This document shows, piece after piece, positions 26,124 to 34,954 of a DNA stretch of 64,000 bases; position 1 is the stretch's first letter; the number at the start of each line of letters is the position of its first letter. The notes below the pieces were generated by a model that worked only from the letters and a program-made list of their open reading frames with translations, did not search any database and was not told the origin of the DNA. A program made the position numbers and the translations under genes. The stretch lies in NCBI RefSeq assembly GCF_001467585.1, contig NZ_LNXY01000020.1, forward strand, positions 899,286 to 963,285, written 5' to 3'. This stretch comes from Legionella drozanskii LLAP-1. GTDB lineage: Bacteria; Pseudomonadota; Gammaproteobacteria; Legionellales; Legionellaceae.

Positions 26124-27995
26124 ATGAATCAGCAATTAGATCCTCAGGAAATTAATCAACAAACAATTGAGCAATTTTGGTCCAAAACTGCTAGCCTCTA
26201 TGTCGATTGGCTTAAGCCTTGGAAAACAGTTTTACAAGGAAGCTTTGCAACCGCGGATGTGCAATGGTTTAGTGGAGGAAAGTTAAATGTCAGTGCAAAC
26301 TGTATCGATAAACATCTTCCTCACAAGGCAAATCACCCTGCAATTATCTGGGAAGGTGACGAAGAAAATGAGCAGCGAACTTTAACTTTTGCAGAGCTAC
26401 ACCAGGAAGTTTGCCGTATCGCCAATGTATTAAAATCATTAGGAATTCGCAAAGGAGATACGGTGGGGATTTACCTCCCGATGATTCCCGAAGCCGCAAT
26501 TGCCATGCTTGCCTGTGCACGTATCGGGGCGATACACACCGTTGTTTTTGCTGGCTTTTCAGCCAACGCATTACGACAACGCTTACAAGCAGCGGACTGT
26601 AAACTATTAATTACTGCGGATGGGTATCAACGCGGTGGCCAATTTTTTCAACTTAAACGACAAGCTGATGAAGCCGAAAAAAGTTTAGATATACCCATGT
26701 TGGTTGTCAAACATAGCGACGCCGCTATTTCATTTGATCCTCAATCCAATTATTGGTGGCATGAACTAAAGCAAGAGGCCAGCACGGATTGCAAACCCGA
26801 GCCTATGGATGCGGAAGATCCTTTTTTTATTTTATATACTTCGGGAAGCACTGGGCTGCCTAAAGGCGTTGTTCATACGACCGGTGGGTATTTAGTGCAA
26901 GTTGCCTATACTCAGGATCATATTTTTAACTGCAGTAGTGAAGAAGTCTTTTGGTGTACAGCCGATGTAGGCTGGATAACTGGGCATAGCTATGTAGTTT
27001 ATGGTCCTTTATGTAACGGAACCACCACCCTTATGTTTGCCGGTGTTCCTAATTGGCCTGATCCTTCACGCTGCTGGAAGATAATTGATAAATATAAGGT
27101 CAATGTTTTTTACACCGCACCTACCGCCATTCGTGCATTGAAGCGCGAAGGCAATGCCTGGTTGGCAACGACTTCTCGCAACTCGCTGCGTTTATTGGGG
27201 AGCGTGGGCGAACCCATTAATCCCGAAGTATGGCAATGGTATAGGGAACACATTGGCCTAAATCGTACCCCTATCGTGGATACCTGGTGGCAAACTGAGA
27301 CCGGCGCAGTTATGATTTGCCCGCAAGATGATCTAAATTTGGCCAAACCAGGCGCAGCTTGCAAACCCTTACCTGGAATTTATCCTGTTCTTCTTGATGA
27401 TCAAGGGCATGAAATAAGAGGTGCGGCTGAAGGAAAATTAGCCATTAAATACCCTTGGCCCTCGGTTGCAAGAACGATAGCCGGTGATCATCAACGCTAT
27501 CGCGAGACTTATCTGCTGAATGATTATTACATAACCGGCGATGGAGCTCGTCGTGATAAAGAGGGTGATTATTGGATTACTGGCCGTATTGATGATGTGA
27601 TCAATGTTTCGGGACACCGACTAGGCACCGCCGAAATTGAAAGCGCACTGATTCTTCATCCAAAAGTCGCTGAGGCCGCCATAGTGGGCGTACCTCATGC
27701 CATAAAAGGACAAGGAATTCATGCTTTCATCTGTTTAAAAAATGGTATTCAGCCTGATCTAAAATTAAAAGAAGAATTACTAGAGACGGTAAAAAACAAT
27801 ATTGGCAGTATCGCAAAACCGGATATCATTCAGTGGGTAACCGATCTACCTAAAACCCGCTCAGGTAAAATCATGCGACGGATTTTGCGAAAAATTGCTG
27901 AGCAGGAAGACATACAACTTAATGAGCTTGGCGATTTATCAACACTGGCCAATCCTCAGACGGTTGACATCATTATAAAAGAAAAGCAAAAGTAG
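26124..27995 (+). CDS. Acetyl-CoA synthetase-like acyl-CoA ligase
   Basis: 623 residues from the ATG at 26124; upstream in-frame TTG/ATG codons at 26103/26109 overlap mmsB and are less likely. It has the adenylation motifs YTSGSTGLPKGVVHT, GSVGEPINPEVW and WWQTETG, and the C-terminal KTRSGKIMRRILRK with the Acs lysine that is acetylated to switch the enzyme off. Acs makes acetyl-CoA from acetate, ATP and CoA. Given the mms neighbours, propionate could also be a substrate. It probably belongs to the mmsAB operon. Confidence 0.88.
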   Translation: MNQQLDPQEINQQTIEQFWSKTASLYVDWLKPWKTVLQGSFATADVQWFSGGKLNVSANCIDKHLPHKANHPAIIWEGDEENEQRTLTFAELHQEVCRIANVLKSLGIRKGDTVGIYLPMIPEAAIAMLACARIGAIHTVVFAGFSANALRQRLQAADCKLLITADGYQRGGQFFQLKRQADEAEKSLDIPMLVVKHSDAAISFDPQSNYWWHELKQEASTDCKPEPMDAEDPFFILYTSGSTGLPKGVVHTTGGYLVQVAYTQDHIFNCSSEEVFWCTADVGWITGHSYVVYGPLCNGTTTLMFAGVPNWPDPSRCWKIIDKYKVNVFYTAPTAIRALKREGNAWLATTSRNSLRLLGSVGEPINPEVWQWYREHIGLNRTPIVDTWWQTETGAVMICPQDDLNLAKPGAACKPLPGIYPVLLDDQGHEIRGAAEGKLAIKYPWPSVARTIAGDHQRYRETYLLNDYYITGDGARRDKEGDYWITGRIDDVINVSGHRLGTAEIESALILHPKVAEAAIVGVPHAIKGQGIHAFICLKNGIQPDLKLKEELLETVKNNIGSIAKPDIIQWVTDLPKTRSGKIMRRILRKIAEQEDIQLNELGDLSTLANPQTVDIIIKEKQK

Positions 27996-28021
27996 CCACT
28001 GTCTTGAAAAGACAATGGCTA
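27993..28021. terminator. Hairpin at the end of the mms operon
   Basis: TAGCCA..GTCTT pairs with AAGAC..TGGCTA around a short loop; the stem begins at the acs-like stop codon. It is followed on the + strand by CCCATTGG rather than a T-run, so it may protect mRNA ends or act with Rho instead of being a classic terminator. Confidence 0.45.
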
Positions 28022-28176
28022 CCCATTGGAGACAGTCTCAAAAACTTGGCGAACTAACTTTGCAAAAAAATGAAGCAAAAATCGAAAATTTGCTGACTCT
28101 TTGTACATAAACAGATACAATCTGACGCCATACCGAACAAACCCTGCATTTTGCTATACCAGAGGATTAACGACAG

Positions 28177-28767
28177 ATGACATCTCAGAGAAAATCTCGA
28201 CTCATCATTGGCATAAGCGGTGCCTCGGGTATTATCTATGGGGTTCGTTTATTGGAATGTCTTAAAGAGTTTGAGATTGAAACCCATTTAATTGTGTCCA
28301 AAGCGGCCCAACAAACTCGCGCTTTAGAAACTCAGCTATCAGCAACTCAACTCAATAACTTAGCGGACAAATATTACAATATAAATGATATCGCTGCCTG
28401 TCTATCGAGTGGCTCTTATAAAACCTTAGGTATGATTATCGCTCCTTGCTCCATGCGCACTTTAGCGGACATTGCCTCAGGTAGTTCCGATACGCTATTA
28501 ACTCGTGCAGCCGATGTGGTACTCAAAGAAAGACGCCGCCTTATTTTGATGGTCAGAGAATCTCCACTTCATCTCGGGCATTTAAAAAACATGGTGGCAG
28601 TTACTGAAATGGGCGCGATCATCGCCCCCCCTGTTCCTGCATTTTACAATAATCCCCAATCTATCGATGATCTTGTCAATCATAGCGTGGGTAGAATTTT
28701 AGATTTATTGGATATTGACCTTGGGGTTGTCCGTCGTTGGGGCGAAGACACTGATACTTCACAATAG
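28177..28767 (+). CDS. ubiX: Flavin prenyltransferase UbiX
   Basis: 196 residues of the UbiX family. GISGASGIIYGVRLLE at the N-terminus is the FMN loop; PCSMRTLADIASGSSDTLLTRAADVVLKERRRLILMVRE gives the other conserved core. UbiX attaches dimethylallyl to FMN to make the cofactor of UbiD decarboxylase in ubiquinone synthesis. It is the last clearly housekeeping gene before the accessory block. Confidence 0.95.
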   Translation: MTSQRKSRLIIGISGASGIIYGVRLLECLKEFEIETHLIVSKAAQQTRALETQLSATQLNNLADKYYNINDIAACLSSGSYKTLGMIIAPCSMRTLADIASGSSDTLLTRAADVVLKERRRLILMVRESPLHLGHLKNMVAVTEMGAIIAPPVPAFYNNPQSIDDLVNHSVGRILDLLDIDLGVVRRWGEDTDTSQ

Positions 28768-28851
28768 GTTCATTGGCTTGATAAGTTTCTTTTCGGGCGA
28801 TAATTCAAAACTTAGATTTTCTTGCTTTGACGAGAGAATTAAATCGTGCAC

Positions 28852-28866
28852 ATTCCATTTTGGAAT
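28852..28866. promoter_or_regulatory. Palindrome ATTCCATTTTGGAAT upstream of the first F-box gene
   Basis: A 15-bp inverted repeat (ATTCCA-TTT-TGGAAT) ends 77 bases before the F-box start. The identical 15-mer occurs at 49908-49922, 85 bases upstream of the RelE-UvrD-ankyrin gene. A related TTCCATTTCGGAA is at about 30666-30678, upstream of the second F-box gene. This may be an operator; no regulator is known for it. Confidence 0.4.
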
Positions 28867-28943
28867 CTCTAAAAGACAAATATTTTATGCAATGAATTTA
28901 ATCATGGTGTAAAATTAATGACTTTTCCAGCCCGAAGACAATC

Positions 28944-30524
28944 ATGAAAGAACCAATAGAAACAACCACCGTTTTTACAAGTCAGCCCCCAGATCTTCCC
29001 GAATTACCGGATGAAGTTTGGCTCCATATTTTGTCATTTCTCGACCCTGAATCACTCATTAAAAGCGTGGAACTAGTAAACCTTCAGTTTAGCAATTTTG
29101 CTAATGACGCTTGGATTTGGAAACAATTATTTCACTCCTATTTCTCCCAAGAGATTCCCTCACCCCTACCTAAAGATTTTAATTGGAAAAAAGAATTTAT
29201 TACTCTATACACCGAACAATATGGGTTTCTAAAAGCTGAAACTCGAAAGCTCATCGCTTTAATTGTGGTAGGGAATATTGACACCATTAGGACGCTGAAT
29301 ATCAGTATTAAGGACCTAAAAGCAGATAGTCAGGTCTTGATTAAAACCGCAACACGATTGAATCAACAAGCCATTTTGGAGCATTTTTATTCCATTAGTG
29401 AACAAAAATTCCAAACAAAGACGGAAGGAAAAAACAAGCTAGAGCTACTTCGTTGGGCCGTTTTACGGAATAGAGGACAAGGAGATGAGAATATACTAAG
29501 GGCTAATAGACTAGCGGCTGAAGCTGGTCTTTGGGATTTAGTTTTAGAGCTTCTAAATTCTCCAGAAAATCCAATTCTCCTGAACGATTCTAACCTGCGC
29601 AAGCTACGTTCTGCTATCATTTGCAGTGAGCAAATGTATATGTTAAGAGCTTTTGATGAATTTATAGCTAACTATAATAGCAGCAACCCAATGGAAAAAC
29701 CTTTGCTTCCAATAAACAGTAATTTACATGAAGCCATTGAAATTGCTGCCTCGGAAGGTAGTATGTCAATGTTCAGCCGATTTAATAATCAATTACATCA
29801 AGAATTAGACCGAATAGAACAAAATTTGAATGAAGCAATCACCTCTTCTTCCTCAAGCGACACAATTGAAGCCCACAAAAAAAAATTAGAAGAAGCAAAA
29901 GCCCTTTTGAGATCTGCAATGGCCTCAGCTATGGGATTAGCTGTCAAGCATGGCCATACTGCTCTTGTAAAATATGCTTTAGAAAACAAATTGATCGGCA
30001 TTAACGAAACCTTAAATCATGATAATACTCTGTTATCTTGCGCGATTTCATCTGAGCAATTTAATATGCTGTCCCTTTTGTTGGATAACCAAGCTGATCC
30101 TGAGCCAGCACTTTCAGTAGGAATAAGTAATCTAATCTATTCGAGCTCTAGCCAGCGCGCAGCACTCGAGAAAATGGTCTTTGCCCTTTTGGATGCCTTT
30201 GAAAAAGGAGGAAAAATAACTAATATCAAAGCTCTAGAAGCGGCGACCGGAGGCAGGCTAGATATACTCAAACGGTTGTTTGATTTAGATCAAGGAAGGT
30301 TTATTAAAACAAATACGATACAAACACTACTTAAAAAATATTGCATTAAAAATTGTAGAGCGTTTTTGGAAGAACAATTAGAAGCAAAGACCAAAGAAAC
30401 AGCAACACCACTCGCTCCTAGCGTAGCTACTGAGAATCTATATCGTTTTCATCAGTCGCCTACCCCTACCAATTCTCAATCCACTTCTGTGGATCAACAG
30501 GAGAAGAAGACCAAAAGTTTGTAA
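28944..30524 (+). CDS. F-box protein with ankyrin-like repeats (candidate effector), paralogue 1
   Basis: 526 residues. An F-box at about 18-65 (LPELPDEVWLHILSFLDPESLIKSVELVNLQFSNFA, split here only for reading) is followed by helical repeats. These include an ankyrin-like stretch (AVKHGHTALVKYALENKLI, then DNTLLSCAISSEQFNMLSLLLDNQADPE) near 340-395. Bacterial F-box proteins are eukaryote-like effectors that bind Skp1 and recruit host SCF ubiquitin ligase, as Legionella AnkB and LegU1 do. The tail DQQEKKTKSL is polar with an acidic patch, compatible with Dot/Icm export but not proof. It shares its start MKEP and domain order with the next gene. Confidence 0.75.
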   Translation: MKEPIETTTVFTSQPPDLPELPDEVWLHILSFLDPESLIKSVELVNLQFSNFANDAWIWKQLFHSYFSQEIPSPLPKDFNWKKEFITLYTEQYGFLKAETRKLIALIVVGNIDTIRTLNISIKDLKADSQVLIKTATRLNQQAILEHFYSISEQKFQTKTEGKNKLELLRWAVLRNRGQGDENILRANRLAAEAGLWDLVLELLNSPENPILLNDSNLRKLRSAIICSEQMYMLRAFDEFIANYNSSNPMEKPLLPINSNLHEAIEIAASEGSMSMFSRFNNQLHQELDRIEQNLNEAITSSSSSDTIEAHKKKLEEAKALLRSAMASAMGLAVKHGHTALVKYALENKLIGINETLNHDNTLLSCAISSEQFNMLSLLLDNQADPEPALSVGISNLIYSSSSQRAALEKMVFALLDAFEKGGKITNIKALEAATGGRLDILKRLFDLDQGRFIKTNTIQTLLKKYCIKNCRAFLEEQLEAKTKETATPLAPSVATENLYRFHQSPTPTNSQSTSVDQQEKKTKSL

Positions 30525-30894
30525 GGTTGCGAATCTTATAGATTTGATTGCTGATCGTTTTGGGCCTCCACGAAAGCGGAGGTCCAGGTTTAACCAGTAT
30601 ACGTTGGGACTTGGCCTAAACAAATTCATTGTCACAAGAAATAATTATCCTCTTCCTTCAACTACTTCCATTTCGGAATCCTGCGGACATCAAATATTCT
30701 CTGTAATTTATTTACCCTAAATGTCAAATTACCGCCTTTATATGGTACAGTTTTTACGTTTATCCTTTTTTTAAATCCTCTGATGCAGCCTCTCAATCGA
30801 CTGCAAATTAACAGGAAGAAATGCCGAGAAAAGGATTAAATTAAACTATCGAACCCACATGCCAGATTAAACGATTTTATAACTTGAGATAAGC
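30525..30894. other. Intergenic region between the two F-box genes
   Basis: 370 bases without a gene. A CCTCC (30565-30569)/GGAGG (30578-30582) hairpin follows the first F-box stop. The 13-mer TTGGGACTTGGCC near 30605-30617 recurs near 53480 and belongs to a minor repeat. TTCCATTTCGGAA near 30666-30678 resembles the palindrome upstream of the first F-box gene. The last 100 bases are AT-rich and probably hold the promoter of the second F-box gene. Confidence 0.5.
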
Positions 30895-32499
30895 ATGAAA
30901 GAACCAAACGAAGTTACTCCCGAATTCTCGGACGAAATTTGGCTCCATATTTTGTCCTTTCTTGACCTTGACTCTCTAATTAAAAGCCTTGGAAACTTGG
31001 AGCTAGTAAGTTCTAAGTTTCGTGATTTAATCAATGACAGTTTGTTTTGGAAAGATTTATTTGTTTCCTTTTTCCCTAAAGAAATCCCCCCCTCTTTAGC
31101 TGACGATTTTAATTGGAAAAATGCGTTTATTCCTCTCTATATCGAACAATATGGTTATTTGGAACCTGAAACTCAAAAACTCATCTTTTTAATTGCCAAG
31201 GGAAATATTGCTGCCCTTCGTAGGTTGAATATCCGTATTGATGATCTAAAGACAGATGGTCTTGTCTTAATTAAAACCGCAATACGATTGAATCGACAAG
31301 TCATTTTAGAGTATTTTTATTCTATTAGTCAGCAAGAATTACCAGCACAAACTGAACAAGACAGTCTCGCAAAACCGAAAACAGACAGCGAGCTAGATCT
31401 TCTTTATTGGGTAGTATCACCCAGAGAACAAACAGATATTTTTAAAACTAGCCTCCTCGCAGCGGAGGCCGGTCATTTAGATTTATTGCTTAAACTTCTC
31501 GACTCTCCAGAAAATCCGGCAACTCAAAATATTACGAAATTCCACCAACTATACTCTAGGGTTATTTGTAGCGGTCAAATGTATATGCTGACCGGGATTG
31601 AAGATTTTATCGCTCGTCATAAACGCCAAGCTTCATCAAATCCTCATTCTGCCAAGATTGTTAAGGCATCAGCTCTTCTCCCTAATAGCCGTATTGTTGC
31701 AGCCTCATTCGGTATCAATTCCATTTTCATCAGACTCAATAATCAACTGCAGCAAAAATTAATTGAAAATGAACAAGTATTAATTAGCGCTTCTGCCTCA
31801 AGCAAAGAAGTTAAACTATTTAAAAGAAAAGTAGTCAAGGAAAAGGCCAGTTTTGCTCAAGCAATGGAAAAAGCCATGCTTTTAGCCGCAGAGAAGGGGC
31901 ACATTCCACTTATAAAATATGCCTTAAAAAAACAATTTATCTGCATTAACCAGAAATTATGCGGTGATAGTAGCCTTCTAACTAAAGCGGCACTAGCTTA
32001 TCGCCCTAAGCTGGTACAATTTTTATTAGCGAACCAAGCTGATCCTGAACTAGTACTTCATGAGCTACTCAGACTAAACGCAAGAATTGAGCCTGAAGGC
32101 GAGCAAAAAAGGCAAAATGAAGAAATGATACTGGTCCTTTTAGCCGCATTTGAGAGGCAAGAAAAACGATGTGGCATAGAATTGTTAATGGAAGTTATTG
32201 TCCATGACAGATTAGATATACTCGAGCGATTGTTTGAGCAAGACAACCTTGTTACAGACACATTAATTCGAACACTTCTTCAGTTATCCTTTGGTAATTG
32301 TGCAAAATTTTTGGAAGGAAAATTAGAACAAGCGCAATCGGCAACTCAAGTTTCAAATAATAGCGATTCAGCAGTGGAAGAACAAACAGAACCTAATTCT
32401 ATTGATGCTGATAATCGCCATCGCTTTTTTGACTCTGCCAGTGACGCTTCCCAACCTAATTCTGTCAATCAACACCTGGCGACGACATTACATGGTTGA
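30895..32499 (+). CDS. F-box protein with ankyrin-like repeats (candidate effector), paralogue 2
   Basis: 534 residues, clearly a duplicate of the preceding gene. Both begin MKEP and share F-box core EIWLHILSFLD, NWKNAFIPLYIEQYGYL, VLIKTAIRLNRQVILEYFYSIS and the ankyrin-like block (AEKGHIPLIKYALKKQFICIN, then LLANQADPELVL). The F-box is at about 9-57. The two differ most in the centre and in the Ser/Thr/Asn-rich tail. The expected role is recruitment of a host target to SCF ubiquitin ligase after secretion. Confidence 0.75.
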   Translation: MKEPNEVTPEFSDEIWLHILSFLDLDSLIKSLGNLELVSSKFRDLINDSLFWKDLFVSFFPKEIPPSLADDFNWKNAFIPLYIEQYGYLEPETQKLIFLIAKGNIAALRRLNIRIDDLKTDGLVLIKTAIRLNRQVILEYFYSISQQELPAQTEQDSLAKPKTDSELDLLYWVVSPREQTDIFKTSLLAAEAGHLDLLLKLLDSPENPATQNITKFHQLYSRVICSGQMYMLTGIEDFIARHKRQASSNPHSAKIVKASALLPNSRIVAASFGINSIFIRLNNQLQQKLIENEQVLISASASSKEVKLFKRKVVKEKASFAQAMEKAMLLAAEKGHIPLIKYALKKQFICINQKLCGDSSLLTKAALAYRPKLVQFLLANQADPELVLHELLRLNARIEPEGEQKRQNEEMILVLLAAFERQEKRCGIELLMEVIVHDRLDILERLFEQDNLVTDTLIRTLLQLSFGNCAKFLEGKLEQAQSATQVSNNSDSAVEEQTEPNSIDADNRHRFFDSASDASQPNSVNQHLATTLHG

Positions 32500-32555
32500 A
32501 TTGCTGGGCTAAGGCTCAGCCCAGGTTGGTTGAACCTCCGCGAACCAAAGCCGTC

Positions 32556-33023
32556 TCAAGTTTTGGTTTGATAAATTCTTAACCCAATGTTGCTCACCAT
32601 AACTATATTTATCAAAATACTAATAGAAATTTCATAATAATTAGAAGCTAATGTCGGAAAATAATTGGGCAGATATTCAAGAGCGCTATAAAGGAAATAA
32701 TATTTAATACCTACGGTGAAAGAAAAGGTAAAATACTTATTAAGAAAATTATTCCCTTTACTCCCGCCATTAGCAAAAAACAACAGAAGTAAACCGATTA
32801 CACCGAATATAGGCATTTCCCAAATATTTAGATAATCAATTGGCCTCGGTGTTTTCTCAATCATCCCTAAAGTTTGCTGAGTAAACTCGAAATAATCAAA
32901 AAGAATGATGAGATAAAAATAGATAAAAAGTTCTATTTGCGAGAGACGCCCGGTTTGGATTTTTTCTTTCCCAGCCTGGGTGCTGAAAAAATTTAATACC
33001 TTAGAGTGTGTGCTTAAATTCAT
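32556..33023 (-). CDS. Multi-pass membrane protein of unknown function
   Basis: 155 residues from the ATG at 33023, which has GGAGGG about nine bases upstream. It has about four hydrophobic segments (IELFIYFYLIILFDYF, MPIFGVIGLLLLFFA, FTFSFTVGIKYYFLYSAL, ISISILINIVMVSNIGL). No known family was recognised. It lies between effector candidates and faces the second F-box gene. Confidence 0.55.
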   Translation of the reverse strand: MNLSTHSKVLNFFSTQAGKEKIQTGRLSQIELFIYFYLIILFDYFEFTQQTLGMIEKTPRPIDYLNIWEMPIFGVIGLLLLFFANGGSKGNNFLNKYFTFSFTVGIKYYFLYSALEYLPNYFPTLASNYYEISISILINIVMVSNIGLRIYQTKT

Positions 33024-33121
33024 TAATATTATCCCTCCATTGTGGCCAATTAAATATAATTTATGCAATTTACTAAAATCTGATTACTTCTCAACTATAC
33101 CGAATCTAGGAGGTATATAAA

Positions 33122-33187
33122 ATGACCAAAGCTGAGCGTCTTTTTGTCGTGGGACATAGGGGAGCTGGGAAAGCCTGCCAATCCTAG
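33122..33187 (+). pseudogene. Relic of a P-loop protein (21 codons)
   Basis: AGGAGG lies eight bases before an ATG that opens a 21-residue frame ending TAG. The peptide contains VVGHRGAGKA, a Walker-A-like segment at the place where kinases and other P-loop NTPases start. The rest of the domain is missing downstream, so this is probably the 5' remnant of a decayed gene that kept its ribosome-binding site. Confidence 0.35.
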
Positions 33188-33255
33188 TTTGGAACGCTAC
33201 ATACGACGAAGTATGCATGAGATCCTGGGCTAACAGGGAGAGAGGGAGTCCGGAA

Positions 33256-34845
33256 CTATAACATTTTTACCACAGGCTCCTTCTCCCCAGTAGCTTCTTG
33301 CATGGGTTCTCCCACTACATGCTTTACCCCTAGGTCTTTGAAGATCTTATCAAACTCAAAGGGATACAAAGAAAAATTGGGTTCAACTACAAGATTATAA
33401 TCACGTGTTTCGAATTGACTATTGAAGAAACATACCACACGAGTCTGAAAACCCTTTAATTTCTCAGGGATCATTGCCGCTGGAAATACTTCACCACTCC
33501 AAGGATCGCAGATAACAGTATCTTCGGGCCAATCTTTATAGCAGGAACTTTCGGAAGTACAACCTATAACTACAAATACATGACCACTAAAATTGACTAG
33601 TTTTACCAACTGAGCTTTCTCTTGATAAACTTTATAAAAAAAATATTTTGCGACTGCACTCATTTCATAGCAATTTCCTACCTCTGTTTCTATGCTTATT
33701 TCCGCATCAAGATAGGTGATTAGGTCATAGCCTTCTTTAGTTAATTTTTGCTTTCTGAAACCCGGGGCGGGGTGTTTTGTTTTAGATTTAAATAATTGAT
33801 TTCTATTAGCTGGGGAAAAGATTGTTTTTGTTGATTCCTTTCGGAGTGCAGTTATCTCCTCTTCGATCCCAGATTCCGTATCGATACTTAATGAGTTGCT
33901 ATCAGGATGTGATGAAGATTTTTTAACATGATCACGGACATAATTAACCGCCTCAACGCCTAAGTATAAATTAACCGCTAGAGGACTCTGTTCAGGAACT
34001 TGATAGACAGCCAATATATCCTCAAAGTAGAGTTTTTCTGACAGCGGTTTAAATCCGGAAGGCAGGGTGAGAGGTAATAATAAAGCATTTACTTTATCTT
34101 GCTCCTCAAAACTGAGATCTTTACCTACTAGATCGATTGGTAATTCTTTTTCATCATTTAAGGTCTTAGCCATCACTGCTGCCTTAGCTCTGCCTACTTG
34201 ATCAATAAATGCTTCCAAAACAGTATCACTACACACTGATTCCATTAAATCATGCAAAGCAGTATTGCCAGGGGTGAATAGCGAATTGTAATCACTGGCT
34301 TCTTTAGGCTTTTCTGCTGCGCAAGAAATAGATTTTTTTATTTGAAATAAGTGTAAGTTAGCTGAATAATTCGAAGCGGTCTGTCGTTCTTTAGGAAAAA
34401 AAGCACTGCTATCTGCTGCATTAAATAAATCATTCGCAAGCAGATAATTGACTTGTTGTAACGCTTTAAATTGATCGTAATTTGTGAAAAAACTGACTAC
34501 CTTATCGGGGGCCTGTTTGAGCAACTGACTAGCAGCAAAGGGGCTCAAATTGGCTAAACTCATAAATTCAGAAAACGAAGAATACAAACCCACTAATTGC
34601 TGACCTGTACGCCCAATTAATTCGGTAATAGGCGCAATGACCTCTTCGTGCTCTGGCGTGTTTAATCGTCTTATTTTTTTATAAAATCGTTTGAGTTTCT
34701 CTTCATAGACTTGGATTAATTGCTCAAAATCCGCACGTGAGCTCATTAATAATCCCAAATCCATTTCAGTTTCTTCTAGCCATTTTAGCGCGATCTGGGG
34801 ATCTTTTTGATAGAGATCGGTGAATTCGGTTGCAGTGAGTAACAT
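33256..34845 (-). CDS. Effector-like protein with C-terminal papain-like Cys-His-Asp domain
   Basis: 529 residues, soluble. The N-terminal third is helical. About 190-240 has an ankyrin-like start (TPGNTALHDLMESV). Residues 385-460 hold GNC392YEMSAVAKYFFYKV, SGH422VFVVIG and VICD447PW, the order and spacing of a papain- or transglutaminase-type Cys-His-Asp triad. The tail EATGEKEPVVKML is acidic then hydrophobic, as in many Dot/Icm substrates. The enzyme could be a protease, deamidase or acyltransferase; the motif alone does not decide. It is divergent from the serine hydrolase gene. Confidence 0.55.
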   Translation of the reverse strand: MLLTATEFTDLYQKDPQIALKWLEETEMDLGLLMSSRADFEQLIQVYEEKLKRFYKKIRRLNTPEHEEVIAPITELIGRTGQQLVGLYSSFSEFMSLANLSPFAASQLLKQAPDKVVSFFTNYDQFKALQQVNYLLANDLFNAADSSAFFPKERQTASNYSANLHLFQIKKSISCAAEKPKEASDYNSLFTPGNTALHDLMESVCSDTVLEAFIDQVGRAKAAVMAKTLNDEKELPIDLVGKDLSFEEQDKVNALLLPLTLPSGFKPLSEKLYFEDILAVYQVPEQSPLAVNLYLGVEAVNYVRDHVKKSSSHPDSNSLSIDTESGIEEEITALRKESTKTIFSPANRNQLFKSKTKHPAPGFRKQKLTKEGYDLITYLDAEISIETEVGNCYEMSAVAKYFFYKVYQEKAQLVKLVNFSGHVFVVIGCTSESSCYKDWPEDTVICDPWSGEVFPAAMIPEKLKGFQTRVVCFFNSQFETRDYNLVVEPNFSLYPFEFDKIFKDLGVKHVVGEPMQEATGEKEPVVKML

Positions 34846-34954
34846 TATATTCCATTAAAATTTGCTCATTGTAGACAAATATTGATCATATGGCAATATC
34901 TTGCTTAAATTAGAATAAAGTGATTACAAATTTTAGCAGAGCTAAGGAGCCTTC

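Noticed and set aside
33069..33255. A tRNA or small RNA gene in this gap
   Set aside because: No cloverleaf or terminator hairpin with T-run; only the P-loop relic at 33122 is supported.
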